Shown piece by piece: positions 23,126 to 34,116 of a stretch of DNA of 64,000 nucleotides (the stretch's first letter is position 1; each line of letters begins with the position of its first letter). The translations under genes and the position numbers were made by a program. The stretch covers positions 1-64,000 of the forward strand of contig RSEE01000091.1 of the NCBI GenBank assembly GCA_003971905.1, given 5' to 3'. Below the pieces are notes generated by a model. The model made no database searches. It saw nothing but the letters and a program-made list of their open reading frames with translations, and was not told the DNA's origin. This DNA comes from Moniliella sp. 'wahieum'. Lineage: Eukaryota > Basidiomycota > Moniliellomycetes > Moniliellales > Moniliellaceae.

Positions 23126-26100
23126 TTGTGATTCGGGTTCGTGATTCATGGCTTGCCTTCCAGTCTGAAATCAGGAATCAGGAATCGGGGATCAGGAATC
23201 GTGGGGTTCCTTTTTTCATTCGTCGGTCGTCCTTTGTCTTTTGTCGTTCGTCGGTCGTCATTCGTCATTCGCCATTCGTCATTCGTCTTTTTTCTTTCGT
23301 TTTCTGGCCTCTTTCGTCCGGTCTTTGCGAGCCTGGGGGTCCTTTTGCTGTATCTCCCTTGGCTTGCTGCTTCGCCCTCTTCTTTGCGGGCGCCTGGCTG
23401 TGTCGGTGCACCCCCCTCATCCTCTTTCTTCTTTCGCGCTTCGCGCTTCGCGTTTCGTGTTTTCGCGTTTCTTCCTTTTCTTATCTTCCTGCCTTTCTTA
23501 GCCGTCTGCCTCTCATGCCCTGCTATGTCCCCGCCGCATCATCCATTCTCCGTCCCTGTTTATGAATATGACCCACCCTCCTTTGTGCGGTTCTCGGCCA
23601 ACCCGCTTCACGACCCATCTCCCCCCGTGGTACCTGCGGGATGCGACGATGCGATGCACCTCTGCTGCAGCACCTTCGTTTCTATGTTTGGGGCTTCTGT
23701 CTGGGGTTGTTGGTTCTTCCTTCCCGCATTCTCTCCACCTGAGTTGTATGCGCCAAGCACTACGGACCAAACTCAGTGCCCTCCACACATTCCATGCGCG
23801 TTCTGCTTGGACCTTCCCATTCCCTCATCCCCTTTCCTCCCCTTTTTTTCTCTGCTTGCACTGGTACGGAAGAAAATAAAAAGAAAAGCTTTTCTGTCGT
23901 TTCGTTAGTTCTTGGAACACCCTCTCGCCCCCCTCCCGCTCCTGCTCCCCCGGCCTATCTCTCGTTTTCCCCCTTCCGCGATCTTTCTCTTACCCGGCGG
24001 CTGCCCTGGTGCTCTACTATCCCGTGCCCCGCATGTTGCATTGCAGAACGCAAGCAGGCGGGGGCAGCTGGTGGGCCCCATATACGTCCGCCCACCATGA
24101 TGTCCTACGCCCTCTCCTTTCTCAATGCTACCTCATACCCTAGAATGCCTTCTCTTGTTTCGTTTATTGCTTGGTTTTTTTGCTTCTCTTGCTTGGGTTC
24201 CGCGTTTCTTAGGTCCTGCCCAGTGACCAGTTCGCGTCCCCCGACCAGTCTCTCTCCTTTCTGCAGCGCTAGTGACAGACAACAGTTGCTTAATTTTCCT
24301 CTCTTCTCGTTGTGGGGTTCGGGCTCGAGTTCGTGCTCTACTTCGAGTTCTACTTCGAGTTCTTCAGAGGGGGTTATGTAGTTGGTCTGTGTTTTTGTCT
24401 TGGCGTTTGAACGACGTTGAACCCACCCCATGATCCCATCCCATCCCATCCCATCCCATACCCCCCCCCCCCGTCCCCTCCCCGCCTGTTTCCCAGTCCT
24501 TCCTGGGTCGATTTACCGTCACCGTGGGGTGCCGGCATATAATGCAGCATCACGGTTATCGATTATCCATCATCTTTGCACCTTGTATCATGCCTCAATC
24601 CTCCCTCGCCGCGCGCCTACCCCTTACCTCTATACCGTGGTGTACACGAGGTTAATGGATTGGATTGTTTGGGCATGACGATGGCCTTTGGACGAGGGGG
24701 GAAGTATTGAACTCGCCGAGGTGAAGGACAGATCCCATAAACTAAGTCTGAACTGTCAGGATGTCAGCCTACCACCTCCACAAATAGACATCAGCCGGTC
24801 ATGACCGGTGGCCATGTCAGCGTGATTCCTGGACCGTTTCGGTATCATTCCTTCCGTCGCAACTGTAAAATCCCGTCCGTCGCCCCCCACCAATGTGGAC
24901 GCCATCTTGCCGCGCAAAAATTCGCCTGTGGATGCCATCTTGCCGCGCAAAAATTCGCCTGACGATGAACCCCCGGGCCCCCTCCCCACCGACGAGTATA
25001 TTACGGCCGGTACTTGTCCATGAGATGAGCCTCAGTTGGGCTGCTCAGAACATAGCAGTCGTCCGCACCTCGCGTTTGCGGTCCACCTGTCACTCCTCTC
25101 AGTCGCCATAGCAGCAACCCCTCGAATGTCCAGGCCCAATAATGTTGCCGCCGCACATCATATTGTCCTGCGTTACGCGCGTAGCACATGTGGGATTGGT
25201 GTCTTCGCTTGCACGTCACGAACCAGGGATCGCTTAGTGCCGTCCTTCACCTCGATAATATATTGACTGGGGTGGCGACAAAGGTATAATACACGCCGTT
25301 CGCGCGGCCACCAGCATGGCCATTTTCGTTTTGAGTGCTGTCGTACAGTGCATTGGCGCAGCACTCAACAAGGGAGCGTCGTGACGTGTCCCCTGATGAG
25401 AGACCTGGAGTCCTGATGGTCCTCTCGAGGGTGATGCAATCGCACTGGTGGTGGTGGTGTGGCAACCAGCAATGCCTAGAGAGGAACATCAAGCAGCGAG
25501 TCGCCATCAGGGGCTAAACTGCGGATAAGGAGGAAAACAGGAGAGGGGAAACAGCGGAACTCCTAGGCCTGAGGAGGAGCTGAAGGGACATTGGCCAAAT
25601 CACGAGCCACTTAGCTCAACATCCCTGCGGAAGCGGAGATGGGTGCCATCAGTGACGGCGCACGCGACGCCATACGCATATTCAACCTGTCCAGAAGATC
25701 GGTGCGATTGCCAACGCCACCGGCCTATGGCCATTGGGACCCCCTGCAGGTCGACTCTGGGCGTACCAAATGGCACAAGATCCTGGACACACAGAAACCC
25801 CGGCCATGCATGATATCACGAGTCTCCTTCCGCATTATACGTGCTTTTGCAGGGAGAGAGCGTCATCCGCTACCTCACGACCACGCCGGATGCTGATGGG
25901 GCTAGCAACACGACACGGTGGGATCCAAAGTGTTTAAATGGCCAGACGAGAAGCTCCATCCCCGTTTTACAGTCCTTCGTGCTCGTTCATCAGATCCTCA
26001 CGTCCTCGCGTCGAGTCGTGGTGTTGTTGGGGCTATCAGCGCAGTGGTCACGTACTATATAGACCAAACCACTTGTGGTCACATAGGTACTTATAGCTCG

Positions 26101-26444
26101 TCGGCATATATATATCCAACTCTGTTATCGTATCCGTTTCTCCCCTTCTATATATACCAGTCGGCTTAGCACTCCTCTGATTGAACAACATGTACTTCTC
26201 CTCTCAGATCTGGGAGGGGCGAAAACTTGGGGGAGGAGAGTCTCGGATTATTGGGGTGTGCATGGTAAAGTTTTTCGAGCACGTTCGATATAGAGCTTGA
26301 AGGGTATTCCTCCTCCACCTGCATGTGGGCGGCTGTCTGCTTCATCAATATCAACCTACCACGAGCGAGGCATGAGCTGCATGAGCAGTATATCTGCTTC
26401 TTTACTAGCCCAGTTCTCGAAACGCGTATAACTGGCCCGCGGCG
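23126..26444. other. Gene-poor region with pyrimidine-rich and short tandem repeats
   Basis: About 3.3 kb without a supported gene. 23160-23290 has GGAATCAGGAATC and GTCATTCGTCATTC tandem repeats. 23300-24400 is strongly T/C-rich and opens long but composition-driven frames. 24425-24470 has TCCCA repeats and a C run. A 33-bp direct duplication lies at 24895-24960. Tracts of TATATA occur near 26055 and 26107. Nothing here resembles a known gene. Confidence 0.5.
24895..24960. repeat. 33-bp direct duplication
   Basis: Two adjacent 33-bp copies (24895-24927, 24928-24960) differ by one base (GTGGAC versus GTGGAT at the start). On the minus strand each would encode GEFLRGKMAST within a 77-codon frame (24756-24989), but that frame has no other sign of being a gene. 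Confidence 0.8.
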
Positions 26445-26449
26445 AAACC

Positions 26450-26689
26450 TGTTGACTGTGATCCTCTGGCTCCCAGTCGGTAGACCAGGTTCGCCTCGGT
26501 TCCATCGGCTTCCACGCTGACGTCCCTGCGTGTCACTGTCCCTGTGCCCTGCACTCTCTCCTGTGTGACTCACTGTCCCTGTGCCTAGTCCAGCCTCCTA
26601 TATAGATGCCTCTGTACCCAGACCCAACTCTGGCTCCAATCCATCACCTTCTCCTCATCCTTCTGCCCGTCCGGCTCCCTAGGCCAACA
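26450..26689 (+). repeat. LTR copy 1 (240 bp)
   Basis: TGTTGACTGTGATCC...CTAGGCCAACA. It contains a TATATAG box at 26599-26605, where a U3 promoter would be expected. It differs from copy 2 by one base of length. Orientation is inferred from the TATA position and the G-rich tract. Confidence 0.88.
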
Positions 26690-27601
26690 GAGCTACAATC
26701 TGATCCCCCGGAAGGGGAGCGCTCTTCAAGCAAGCCCACCCCCAAGCCTACAAGCCCAAGCTAAGCCGCCAAGCCCACAAGACACACCCGTCCTCCCGCC
26801 CAACAACACCACCGCCACAATCGGCACCTTACCGCCACAATCGGCATACTACCGCCACAATCGGCATACTACCGCCACAATCGGCACACTCGTCCCCCAC
26901 AGATGGGGCAATGATTTTTAGGGACAACACACGACGGAACAAAACGTGTCGGGTATCGTCAACGAGACGAAATTCCTCCAACGAAAACGGCGCAGGCGAA
27001 TCGCAGAAAGCGGGGGTGGCTGCTCATCAAGTGCCCCACCCACGGCTACACGCCCCGGATTGCCAATTCATCCGGGGCACCTGGGGAAAGGATGGGGGGG
27101 GGTGGTCACCCAACTTCTTCCACTCTTTTTCAACAACAAAGAGAACCCAAACAGATCAAGACGGTTGACGCATAGCGCCCGTTCATTTCCCATGCCCAAT
27201 GGACCCCACTGGCACCAGGCATGCGGAACCAAACAACTACCAAACGCATCCAATTTTGATGCCAAACGACCTTGGACCGCATTTACTCCAAGTTTCCAAT
27301 TTTCTTTCACTACACCTATAACTGGTGCTTTTTACTTTTGCCCACCAAATCGCTTCGGGGCGCAACCCCTACTACTTTTACTTCTAAGACTTCTACAAGC
27401 ATCTGGCGGTCGCACATACAAACCAACCAAGCGCTCGGCTCGTTCAGGTGTCATCCTGGACAGCGGGGGTGTAGGCCAGTTGTGGCCATGCACAACTCCA
27501 GGCCATTCGTCCCGGTTGCCACTCAAGTCCTCCCCTCTCTACATCCACTGGCAGGAGCTCATCCCACAACCGATGTCTCCGGGTTCCCTGGCCAGCGGGG
27601 G
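26690..27601 (+). repeat. Internal body 1 of the TRIM-like element
   Basis: 912 bp without conserved coding motifs. It holds a four-unit 20-bp tandem repeat (26811-26890, core ACCGCCACAATCGGCA) and a perfect 8-bp hairpin GCCCCGGA/TCCGGGGC with an 11-nt loop (27052-27078). The longest frame (26946-27635) is broken in body 2, which argues against coding. Confidence 0.8.
26811..26890 (+). repeat. 20-bp tandem repeat x4 in body 1
   Basis: Four units with core ACCGCCACAATCGGCA and a variable last four bases. The same array recurs at 27964-28043 in body 2. Confidence 0.9.
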
Positions 27602-27840
27602 TGTTGACTGTGATCCTCTGGCTCCCAGTCGGTAGACCAGGTTCGCCTCGGTTCCATCGGCTTCCACGCTGACGTCCCTGCGTGTCACTGTCCCTGTGCC
27701 CTGCACTCTCTCTGTGTGACTCACTGTCCCTGTGCCTAGTCCAGCCTCCTATATAGATGCCTCTGTACCCAGACCCAACTCTGGCTCCAATCCATCACCT
27801 TCTCCTCATCCTTCTGCCCGTCCGGCTCCCTAGGCCAACA
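27602..27840 (+). repeat. LTR copy 2 (239 bp), shared by the two units
   Basis: Nearly identical to copy 1 with one base missing in a CTCTCT run. It serves as 3' LTR of unit 1 and 5' LTR of unit 2. Confidence 0.88.
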
Positions 27841-28755
27841 AGAGCTACAATCTGATCCCCCCGGAAGGGGAGCGCTCTTCAAGCAAGCCCACCCCCAAGC
27901 CTACAAGCCCAAGCTAAGCCGCCAAGCCCACAAGACACACCCGTCCTCCCGCCCAACAACACCACCGCCACAATCGGCACCTTACCGCCACAATCGGCAT
28001 ACTACCGCCACAATCGGCATACTACCGCCACAATCGGCACACTCGTCCCCCACAGATGGGGCAATGATTTTTAGGGACAACACACGACGGAACAAAACGT
28101 GTCGGGTATCGTCAACGAGACGAAATTCTCCAACGACAAAACGGCGCAGGCGAATCGCAGAAAGCGGGGGTGGCTGCTCATCAAGTGCCCCACCCACGGC
28201 TACACGCCCCGGATTGCCAATTCATCCGGGGCACCTGGGGAAAGGAGGGGGGGGGTGGTCACCCAACTTCTTCCACTCCTCTTTTTCAACAACAAAGAGA
28301 ACCCAAACAGATCAAGACGGTTGACGCATAGCGCCCGTTCATTTCCCATGCCCAATGGACCCCACTGGCACCAGGCATGCGGAACCAAACAACTACCAAA
28401 CGCATCCAATTTGATGCCAAACGACCTTGGACCGCATTTACTCCAAGTTTCCAATTTTCTTTCACTACACCTATAACTGGTGCTTTTTACTTTTGCCCAC
28501 CAAATCGCTTCGGGGCGCAACCCTACTACTTTACTTCTAAGACTTCTACAAGCATCTGGCGGTCGCACAATACACCAACCACAAGCGCTCGGCTCGTTCA
28601 GGTGTCATCCTGGACAGCGGGGTGTAGGCCAGTCGTGTGGCCATGCACAACTCCAGGCCATTCGTCCCGGTTGCCACTCAAGTCCTCCCTCTCTACATCC
28701 ACTGGCAGGAGCTCATCCCACAACCGATGTCTCCGGGTTCCCTGGCCAGCGGGGG
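27841..28755 (+). repeat. Internal body 2 of the TRIM-like element
   Basis: 915 bp, collinear with body 1, differing by scattered one- or two-base indels and few substitutions. It includes the 20-bp x4 array at 27964-28043 and the same GCCCCGGA hairpin. No coding motif found. Confidence 0.8.
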
Positions 28756-28995
28756 TGTTGACTGTGATCCTCTGGCTCCCAGTCGGTAGACCAGGTTCGC
28801 CTCGGTTCCATCGGCTTCCACGCTGACGTCCCTGCGTGTCACTGTCCCTGTGCCCTGCACTCTCTCCTGTGTGACTCACTGTCCCTGTGCCTAGTCCAGC
28901 CTCCTATATAGATGCCTCTGTACCCAGACCCAACTCTGGCTCCAATCCATCACCTTCTCCTCATCCTTCTGCCCGTCCGGCTCCCTAGGCCAACA
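28756..28995 (+). repeat. LTR copy 3 (240 bp)
   Basis: Same ends and TATATAG box as copy 1, followed directly by the AAACC target-site duplication at 28996-29000. Confidence 0.88.
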
Positions 28996-29317
28996 AAACC
29001 ATGAACCATTGGGAAGGTCACGTGGTGAGTTACATAATGACATTCGTCCTTAGCGAGCCCGGAGATGTCACCCATGATGTGCGGTGACATCGACGAGAGA
29101 CCGAAGATAGCGCTGAGCCTCCGCGCTGAGCGGGCCCAAAGCTTCGCGCGAGCTCCTCCACCACACACCTTGGACCGATGTTGATGTCGGTGCGTCTGGC
29201 GGCGACGCGGCTTTCGCGTCAAGGGGCAGGAGCAGGGGAAGGGTAGGGGCAAGAATACGAGCCGGGGTAAGAGCCGAAGCGAGCCCTTCTTCCCGTGGAC
29301 CAGCTTTGGTACAGCGC

Positions 29318-29849
29318 ATGCTACCTGTTGCCGTGCCGGCCCGGCAGATGCACGCTACGCCTGCGTGCGCGCTGCGCGCCAGCGCGCGGCAGGAGATGTT
29401 GTTACCCGGTCTGATTGGTGTGACGTTGGTGGGTGCCGGGCTTGCTGCGCGGTTTTGGGCGGGCTCTTCGTCGGGCGGTCGGGTGTCGCGTCCGATGGGC
29501 CCGCGACAGGGCAAGTGGATCCGCGGTGGGTTCCAAACCAAGATGGACAAAAAGGAAGCGGCGGTGATTTTGGGGCTTCGGGAGGGCTCCTTGACCAAAG
29601 CCAAGGTCAAAGATGCTCATCGACGCATGATGATTGCCAATCATCCCGACCGAGGCGGATCGCCTTACTTGGCTGCGAGTACGTCTCCGAGCCTCCAGTG
29701 TCCTTTGCATTCGTTTTGGGGTTCCTGGTTCTGTGTATCCGGTCTCTTGTCTGACGGGGTTTGTTCTTGTTCTTGTTCTTGTTGGTGGCGTTTCTTGTGC
29801 AGAAATCAACGAAGCCAAAGACCTGCTCGATAAGCACACGCCGCGGTGA
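29318..29849 (+). CDS. PAM18: PAM18/TIM14, J-protein of the mitochondrial import motor
   Basis: Inner-membrane J-protein that stimulates mtHsp70 at the TIM23 channel. Exons are 29318-29678 and 29803-29849; the 124-nt intron (GTACGT...TTGTGCAG) splits the codon before KINEAKDLL. The 135-residue protein has an N-terminal presequence-like stretch with Arg residues, a hydrophobic segment LLPGLIGVTLVGAGLAARF (about residues 29-47), the family motif GGFQTKMDKKEA, and a J domain with AHRRMMIANHPDRGGSPYL carrying the essential HPD. It ends KINEAKDLLDKHTPR. The frame is intact, unlike many neighbours. The ATG is the first in frame. It starts 318 bp beyond the retroelement; a CACGTG box at 29019-29024 lies between, so the insertion is close to its promoter. 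Confidence 0.95.
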
Positions 29850-32280
29850 GTGTGCTTGAGCTCGGGGCGTGGCTCTCTTTGCCTAGCCCGTTGACTAGCT
29901 GCTTCTTGGACGGAAAGTGGCAGTAAGTAGCACCTCTTATTTCCTGGTACACATACCCTTGTTCTGCTGCACCTTCAGTCGTATGCCCCATCTCTCCTTG
30001 GTCTGTGACTAGTGACTGCCCCCCACAGCTCATCTGCGAATCCAGAGAGAGTGCGTGTTTGCATGATGAACGAGGTAGACAAACGAATCCAATGCGAGAG
30101 CTGGAAAGTGAGCCCGGCCCAGAAGAGCACTAGCAACCGACTCCACACGGGCCTCTGACAATAAGTACCACTGCATTGGCAAGGATCGAGCCGGTGTGGG
30201 GGAGACATCTCTATTCTGCATCCATATCATTGACAGAGCTTAAGGCTGAAGAGACAGGGAACCGCTATGCCTAAACCGAACCGTTCATTTTGCGGGTTAC
30301 TTGGCAGCGCCACCAATGTTAAGGAACCAGGGGGATCGCCACGATATCAGGACCCTCCGGTTCTCGCCATCGGGTCCCGTTCCCTAGGAAGCGCGTGTGG
30401 ACACGGAGGAACGTGGTAGACATCCGAGCTAGGAACCATTTCCATTGAGACTCAGTAGCCAAATCCTTCCAATGCGCAAACATCTTTCCGCTGTCTTGGT
30501 GCCGCCGTATCCTCACATTGTCAAAACCAGGGGAAAAACGGTTCTTGGGTGCGTCCCTGGTACTTGTCATTCTTGTCGCATTCTGCTTGTTCCAGCAGCG
30601 GAAGCAGCTCCTTCTCCCGGCGTTCCAAATAACGCCTCCTTCGATCCCGTGTCGCGCAACGTGTGGTCCACCTCCATTCCTGATCCTCCGATTGCTCTGG
30701 GCCCCATCTGTAACACCTAGGAGACCACTGGGCCTAGTACGGCCCGATCTGCTGAGGCTTCGCCTCAGCCTTTGGGCTGACCCAGGTGGCGACGGAGTGG
30801 AACGGGGGTTACGGTGGAACGGGGGTTACGGTGGCGACGATGGCCCAGCACAACAGGCTGGGCGAAGCCACAGCCGACCGGGGGGCGTAGACTCGGTGGT
30901 ATGCTAGTACTAAAAAGTGACAAGATGGCTATGGGTCACGCCGGCTTCGCACCTTCATGGTCTTGAAGACGGCTAAGCGCTAATAGCTATTACGCGTTCA
31001 CCCGCCCGTCCCTCTATTTGCTTAGGAAGAAACTGGGCGCTGCCGACGCGATCCCCTTGCATTGCCTCCTTCTCGCCTTGGTACTTGGTCATCTGGTCTT
31101 CACCACTAATAACGCCTTCCTCGTCTTCGCTCTTCACTGCCCCGTCGACGACCGAGTCAAGGGACAATGTGGTGTGCAAGACCACGGGATGTAGCAAGGG
31201 CACTGAGGTAGTTGGGCGTTGAGCACACCCCGTGCATTGCGAACCGAGTTCGCTTGGTCCGGGACAAGGATTTCGGCATAAGGATTAGGAGGTCAACGTG
31301 CGGATGATCAGACAGGGAAAGTTGGTACACTACTCTTGCCTGAAAAAGAATGGGGCTAGGGCGAAGCACTAGACTAGGCGATCAATGAGTGAGCGCGATG
31401 AATCGGTCACACCAATGAGAGCCTAGAACGGCGGTTGTCCGTTAAACGTTAACCCGTAACTGAGAAGTAACTCCGCTACCAAGCTAAGGACAATTGCAAT
31501 GTGCAGGGTGGGAACAGTTAGAGATAGCTTTTCTCGTAATAAAAGCTACGTTATAGACCTCGATGGACGGAACAACAGGGGCGGCATCTATTTTGGTACC
31601 AACGTTGGTCGGTTGGTCCCCATCGGTTCTGTTGACTACCAGTGGTCTAGAGCCCTTCGGCCTTCAGCGCCTTCAGCGCTTCAGCGACACGTGGCCCGAT
31701 GCACACGGTCCACCGGGGTAGCTAGGCCCGTGACATTGACAGGTTCTGCCTTCTGGATCACGATCAGGCTTGGCATTCGCCGTCTTGTGTGTGGAAAGAT
31801 AAGTTTGGCATTGTCCAAAAGGGGAATATGTCGCGGGCTTTTTACACGGCATTCAAAGTAGCGCGTAGACCTCGATGGACAGCACAGCAGTAGTGTCGGC
31901 ATCTATTTCAGTACCAATGTTTTGGTCCTCATCGGTTCTTCCTCTTGGAACGGGATCTGGATTGGCATTCGCCTTCTGTGCATGCTGAAAACACGCTGAA
32001 TCCAGGGGCTTTGTCAGGCGCGAAACGCATACTTCTGTATGTTGAACGAACGTTGACTACCAGCGGTCTAGAGCCCAACATCGATCATCGGCCTTCAGCT
32101 TCAGTGACACGTGGCCCGATATGCGTCCCGGACGTTCCACTACGAGCTTCCACTGGCCTCCGATCCCGGAGCGTTATCGATCCTATCATATATCACGGCC
32201 CTTAGGTCTAGCTCTAACCCACTGAGCCTAGAAAATCGGTCCCCAAAGAACGGCGTGAAAGTAGCGAAGTCTATTGGCCA

Positions 32281-32300
32281 GTTACTAGTTACTAGTTACT
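32281..32300. repeat. Heptamer repeat, ACTAGT + T
   Basis: GTTACTA units repeated nearly three times. The same heptamer recurs at 35202-35227 (about 3.7 copies). Confidence 0.75.
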
Positions 32301-33040
32301 TTTTACGTCCGAAGCGACACCTTCTCGTTGTTCATGCTCCAGCATGGTGCAGCGCAATGTCAATTAGATGGGAGAGCCAAACAGGCTGGCTAGAGTACTA
32401 GAATTCATGTAGCACATCTTTCGGGAATGGGGATATCTCAGATCTCAGATCTCATCATTAACCATTCTTGTCGGTATGGGCTGTTTGCCGTCTTTTGTAT
32501 ATGCAAGGTGTGCCCATCAATACTAGTCAATGTTCAACGTGTTCAACGTTGACTTCAAGCTTCAACGTTCAACGGACGTTCAACTAACCATATATTGTTG
32601 CGGTATACTTTTTCATATGGACATTCCAAAGTTAGAGTGTGGGCCAGTCTCCTCTCCGACATGGATCTGTGGTACGGTTATTGCCACAATCGGTTTTACA
32701 AGATCGGAGACCAGAGAGCAGTAGGCAGTTCAACTGAGTACTGAGTGCATGAGCGCTCAGGCGCTCAGGCTGAGCGGCATGCGCACGGGCAACAGATGTT
32801 GGAGAACATTCCTACCCTCCAGGGGACTGAATATTATTGCAAGGAATGGACCTCGAGGTGCTGGGCTTGGGCTACCGGTGTCACATCAGTGTATCGCCAC
32901 ACAATCACTCCGTCAATCATCTGGCCATTATGAGCCCACTTGTATAGAATGTTGGGTGTCGGCATGCCAGTGTAGCTGTCAAACAGTCGTTTATTAGATG
33001 CAAGGCTGAGATGGAAATAAATGGGATCTGCACCTTGTTG

Positions 33041-33130
33041 AACGCGTTAGGCGTTAGGCGCTAAGCGTTAGCGTTATAGGCGTTACGTGCTACGTGTTCT
33101 GGGCGTTAGCGTTAGGCGGCGTTAGGCCTT
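33041..33130. repeat. GCGTTAG-type repeat cluster
   Basis: Imperfect GCGTTAG and GCGCTAAGCGTTA units, tandem at first and then interrupted. A related CGTTAAACGTTAA stretch lies near 34520. Confidence 0.65.
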
Positions 33131-33726
33131 GGTCTTAGACCTTAATCTTAGGAGATCATCGATCATTGAATATTGATCATCGATCATTTATGACCAACGG
33201 GACGCTTTGATCACCTTCGACTGAGGGAGACTGTGTATAGTACTGGAGGTGAATCTGAAGCTTGAAGCTGCTGAAGACACTGAAGCTTGAAGTGGCTCAG
33301 TGCTGAGCTGAAGCTTATTGAAGTGATATCATTAATATTTGCAATATGTGTGTCTGATATAAGCCGTTTCTCTCGCACCCTATGTGATTTGCATACTAAA
33401 TCACTTGGACTCGCCGACGCCATGCCAAAAGTTCTTACCCCCACAGCACATATATGGACCATCGCTGGTTTCACTTTGTTGTGCTGTTCTCTTTGTTGTT
33501 CTTTTTGCTGTTCTTTCAGCTGTTCGCGGGGCGTTATCACATGTCACAACTGACAGGTGTGCCATCCCAAGCCGTTCAACGTTCAGTAACTCATCAGTAA
33601 CTCAATGCCACGCAGTTGGTCCATAAAATGGACAATGCATAACCGGTAACCTCTTAGATCTCACCCAGCGGGGGATCGGCAATGTGATGACGACCAGTAG
33701 ACTACCACTCGTTGAGGAACTGTTGT

Positions 33727-33754
33727 ACGTTGAACGTTGAACGTTGAACGTTGA
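33727..33754. repeat. Heptamer repeat x4, AACGTT + G
   Basis: Four exact copies of ACGTTGA, that is AACGTT with one spacer base. Related single copies occur at 32531-32584, 41848-41866 and 53048-53061. Confidence 0.8.
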
Positions 33755-34091
33755 TGCAGATGGTCGGATACTTATGAGGATTGCGATAAAAGTTCCAGCA
33801 TGCATGCCCCTCCATGCACCATGCACCATCGCTCATGCAGAGCCCTCTCTGTTATTATGATACCCTGAGAGGTCCCTCCTGATCCCTATAACCCTGTCGC
33901 TGTATTCACCAACAAACCCAAGCACGAACATATATAACGTGACGCGTGAGTACTGAGTACTGAGTCTCGGCCTTTTTGGACCTCTGTAAGGATTGTACCC
34001 CGTTAAAACCGCCCGATTTAGGCCTCAATTAATTAGGGTTACTATCACATATGAGTCCTCTCTGGCTCTCCGTGAGCGCGTGAGCTCAGCC

Positions 34092-34116
34092 CTTGAAGCT
34101 TGAAGCTTGAAGCTTG
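34092..34116. repeat. Heptamer repeat, AAGCTT + G
   Basis: About 3.6 copies of CTTGAAG. Related AAGCTTGAAG stretches occur near 33255, 33287, 41868 and 43485. Confidence 0.8.

Larger units (their letters stand above)
26445..29000. mobile_element. Tandem miniature LTR retroelement (TRIM-like): LTR-body-LTR-body-LTR
   Basis: Three near-identical 239-240-bp LTRs flank two near-identical internal bodies (912 and 915 bp). LTRs start TGTTG and end CAACA, a 5-bp inverted terminal repeat with canonical TG...CA ends. The whole array is bounded by the same 5-bp sequence, AAACC, at 26445-26449 and 28996-29000, which is a target-site duplication. No gag, protease, reverse transcriptase or integrase motif is present in any frame, so the element is non-autonomous. 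The 3-LTR structure with one target-site duplication suggests unequal LTR recombination after a single insertion. I see no clear tRNA primer-binding site after the LTR. A short G-rich tract (AGCGGGGG) precedes the second and third LTRs. Confidence 0.88.

Noticed and set aside
23141-24381. Hydrophobic frames in T/C-rich DNA as membrane proteins
   Set aside because: The hydrophobicity comes from TTC/CTT/TCT-rich tandem tracts; frames are broken and repetitive.
26946-27635. 229-codon frame in retroelement body 1 as a gag-like gene
   Set aside because: No zinc knuckle, protease or RT motif; the frame is Pro/Ser/Gln text and is broken in body 2 and reads into the LTR.
26811-28043. Regular 20-bp repeats resembling a small CRISPR array
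   Set aside because: The units are contiguous without spacers, lie inside a retroelement body in a eukaryotic genome, and are duplicated with it.
30445-30907. Short plus-strand frames in the gene-free block as genes
   Set aside because: No motif, no start context, no splice logic, and composition like the surrounding non-coding DNA.
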